DNA of 64,000 nucleotides from Mesostigma viride (lineage: Eukaryota; Streptophyta; Mesostigmatophyceae; Mesostigmatales; Mesostigmataceae). Shown piece after piece: positions 62,096 to 64,000 of this stretch. Each line of letters starts with the position of its first letter. Position 1 is the first letter of the stretch. The DNA lies in NCBI GenBank assembly GCA_009746045.1, contig RPFO01000041.1, positions 3,646,454 through 3,710,453 on the forward strand, given 5' to 3'. Below the pieces are notes generated by a model that was not told where the DNA came from, made no database searches, and saw only the letters and a list, made by a program, of their open reading frames with translations. Position numbers and translations under genes: made by a program.

Positions 62096-64000
62096 TGGCG
62101 CGCCGATCCACTGGAGCCACCTTAGGGAGCGCCACCGCGTGCCCTATCCCATCCACATAATAATGCACAGTCCATGTAATCCCGCTCAACCAGTCCTGCA
62201 TGAGGTCCTGAGCAGCCTCAAACTTGATGAAATGTTGACCATAGGGGTACTATGTCCCAGCCCTTGTGCACCAACGGGCCAGTGAAACCAGGTCCCCCCA
62301 GACTTGCCACGCAAGGGCAACTCTTTATATAGCCAATCGGGACTGTCAGCAGGAGGGAATATTTTTCATGCATACAACTTGATGATCCGGCCGACGAGGT
62401 GGCCAGTCATGTATCCCGTCCAGCCGAAACCCAGCCTTACAGCGCGACTGATGCGCGTAATCACGTGACGATTAAGAAGTACTACTAGCGTCGACGACTG
62501 TGAGGCACAGCATGCAGTGCAGGCCCCATGCTCAGAAGCGAGGGCGTGCACCAGAAGAAACTGATCCATCGCCTCACTACCGACAGCTGTACGCGTCATC
62601 TCAAATACAAGCGCGCCGTGAGCCAACCGACCATGCAACGTGGCCGTCCCTGGCCGCCGCTGGAGTGGCTGTATAGCGGGGGAAGCCCTAGCGTGGCCGC
62701 TAGTAGAGTGCGCCTCCCCTGCACCTGCGAACGCATGCAGGTGCCCGCAAGGCCCTAGTGTGTCCACTAGAGTGCGCCCTGCCGTCTCTATCCAGCGTAG
62801 GAAACAGTCAAAGTCGATCAAAACCGGAAACTTGGATAATATGGCACGTTAAGTGCCCAAAACTAGCAGGGCCCCAGCGTGTCCACTGGAGTGCGCCCTG
62901 CCGACTCCTCCACGAAGCTGCAGTAGTTTAGGCACAACACCACTCCGGCCGACGTGCATAGACCGGAGCAGTCGCCGGTCCCCACATTCCTTACTGCTGC
63001 ACCAATGTGCCTGAACTCCACCACAAGCGGGGGAAAACTCCTCAGCTCGCAGTCACACCCTCCGTGACACTTGCACCGCAAGAGCACGGTTGATGAACAT
63101 TTGCGCAGGCCCATATGCATGTGATGCTCGAGGCCGCCGACGTGGACTGCATAGCGCCCGCAATGCCCGCACTTATACAATGCAATGGGCAGGTCGGGGA
63201 GTGACACGCCTTGCAGGAACTGTCGTATCGGTAACGTTGCCCCTGCAAGACACCGTGCTGCTCATGGAGTAGGGCCGAAGCAACCCCGCAGTCCCAAACA
63301 AGAGCTCCTCGGGCTCGATCGCGCCCAGCACACAGGTGCTCAAGCACATACAGCGATCGCGGGCCGGGGTCAATCCCGCGCACGACCGATCACCGCCTGT
63401 CCACCCCGCTTGACTGTCTTGCCCAGGATCCCCATTCCCGCAACAGAAACACGCCCCTATGTATGCAGTCCCCACCGCGCATTGCCACATCCCCCACTCG
63501 AACCTTGAAGGCCTCTCACCACCCCTGTACCAGTGCATGGCCATGGGGTATAATAGTACATTTTGAAGCCCACACAGCCCGCCCGCCATGCACATGGAAC
63601 GCCATGCTCTGAGTCCCTCGTCCATGCAACCTCGTAGGCGCGCGGACACGAGCCACTTGCAAATCACGCTCGATCTGCCTCCACCAGCGGTGCAAGGAAC
63701 AACTCCATACCGGGCTCGGCCCACAGGAGGGACGCGAACACTGCGCGATGGTAGCCATGCACAGGGCGCCGGCAGTGACTAGGTGCTCAGACTCCAGCAG
63801 CTCGATCCTGCCTGCCTCTCAGTCTCGGGTCGCCGTTACAGTCCCCGTGACTCGCCCTCGACGGCCAGATCCCACGTACACAATGATCCCAGGTACCTCA
63901 GTGCCCTGCCATGGCTCAGCGCGCGTCAGCGCCGGGTCCGCTCAGAGCGGATGAACCGGCCCAATGCAGTGATACCGGGTGTTACTCGGACACCGGCAGT
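62096..64000. other. Unassigned region with Cys-rich open frames
   Basis: No firm gene. Minus-strand frames at 63,724-63,173 (MGRARYGVVPCTAGGGRSS, many Cys, Gly, Trp) and 63,207-62,863 (YKCGHCGRYAVHVGGLEHH with CKCHGGCDCE) look protein-like and could be parts of one disrupted or spliced Cys-rich gene. A repeat of about 45 bp (GTGTCCACT-GAGTGCGCCCTGCCG) occurs at 62,758 and 62,879. It may be flank of the right Gypsy copy or host sequence. Confidence 0.35.

Overview
The window is eukaryotic and consists almost entirely of nested transposable elements. The GT-AG introns in the CACTA transposase, AATAAA signals, and a mix of DIRS, RTE-like, L1-like, Copia, Gypsy and CACTA elements best fit a green-lineage genome (green alga or charophyte). 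No species can be assigned from sequence alone. No bacterial, organellar or CRISPR features are visible. Only one gene looks like ordinary host coding sequence: a GC-rich RING/RBR-type protein near 56.2-57.4 kb.

Layout. 0.4-2.0 kb: 3' remnant of a DIRS-like retrotransposon (partial RNase H, then a tyrosine recombinase). 2.4-17.4 kb: an RTE-like LINE on the minus strand, broken by a 768-bp TIR element (4.45-5.22 kb) and by Copia element 1 (7,901-17,038). Copia 1 has LTRs identical by eye and a 5-bp GTCCA duplication, and it carries a hairpin-ended 1.6-kb insertion in pol. 17.4-19.7 kb: a dispersed noncoding repeat and a LINE-like 5' fragment. 19.7-48.3 kb: a decayed Gypsy-type region (5' LTR, primer-binding-like site, leader, inverted-repeat element, viroplasmin-like fragment, gag, zinc knuckle, protease). 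Into its gag inserted Copia 2 (22,585-33,500), which received a 3.3-kb non-autonomous CACTA element (25,716-28,970). A 12.6-kb apparently autonomous CACTA element (33,746-46,361) also sits in the same gag. About 48.5-54.85 kb: an L1-like LINE with a long uninterrupted ORF2. 55-58.3 kb: an unknown ORF and the RBR-like gene. 58.3-58.9 kb: a second copy of the Gypsy LTR, inverted. 59.1-62.1 kb: a second RTE-like LINE, minus strand. 62.1-64 kb: unassigned Cys-rich open frames.

How the parts relate. Excising each insertion together with one copy of its target duplication rejoins a reading frame: LINE ORF1 across Copia 1, Gypsy gag across Copia 2 and across CACTA-2, and the Copia 2 zinc knuckle across CACTA-1. 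The joins therefore fix both the boundaries and the order of events.

The two most unusual systems are as follows. (1) A Copia lineage present in two copies with order GAG-IN-PR-RT-RH, a DTQ instead of DTG protease triad, a DD29E integrase, an HGDD reverse-transcriptase box, and LTRs ending AGTTA/TAACT instead of TG/CA. (2) A CACTA family with 2-bp target duplications, subterminal arrays of GTGGTAAAA-type repeats, a seven-part Tnp2-type transposase locus (six modelled coding exons plus a possible upstream fragment) and a divergently transcribed second gene rich in 20-residue repeats.
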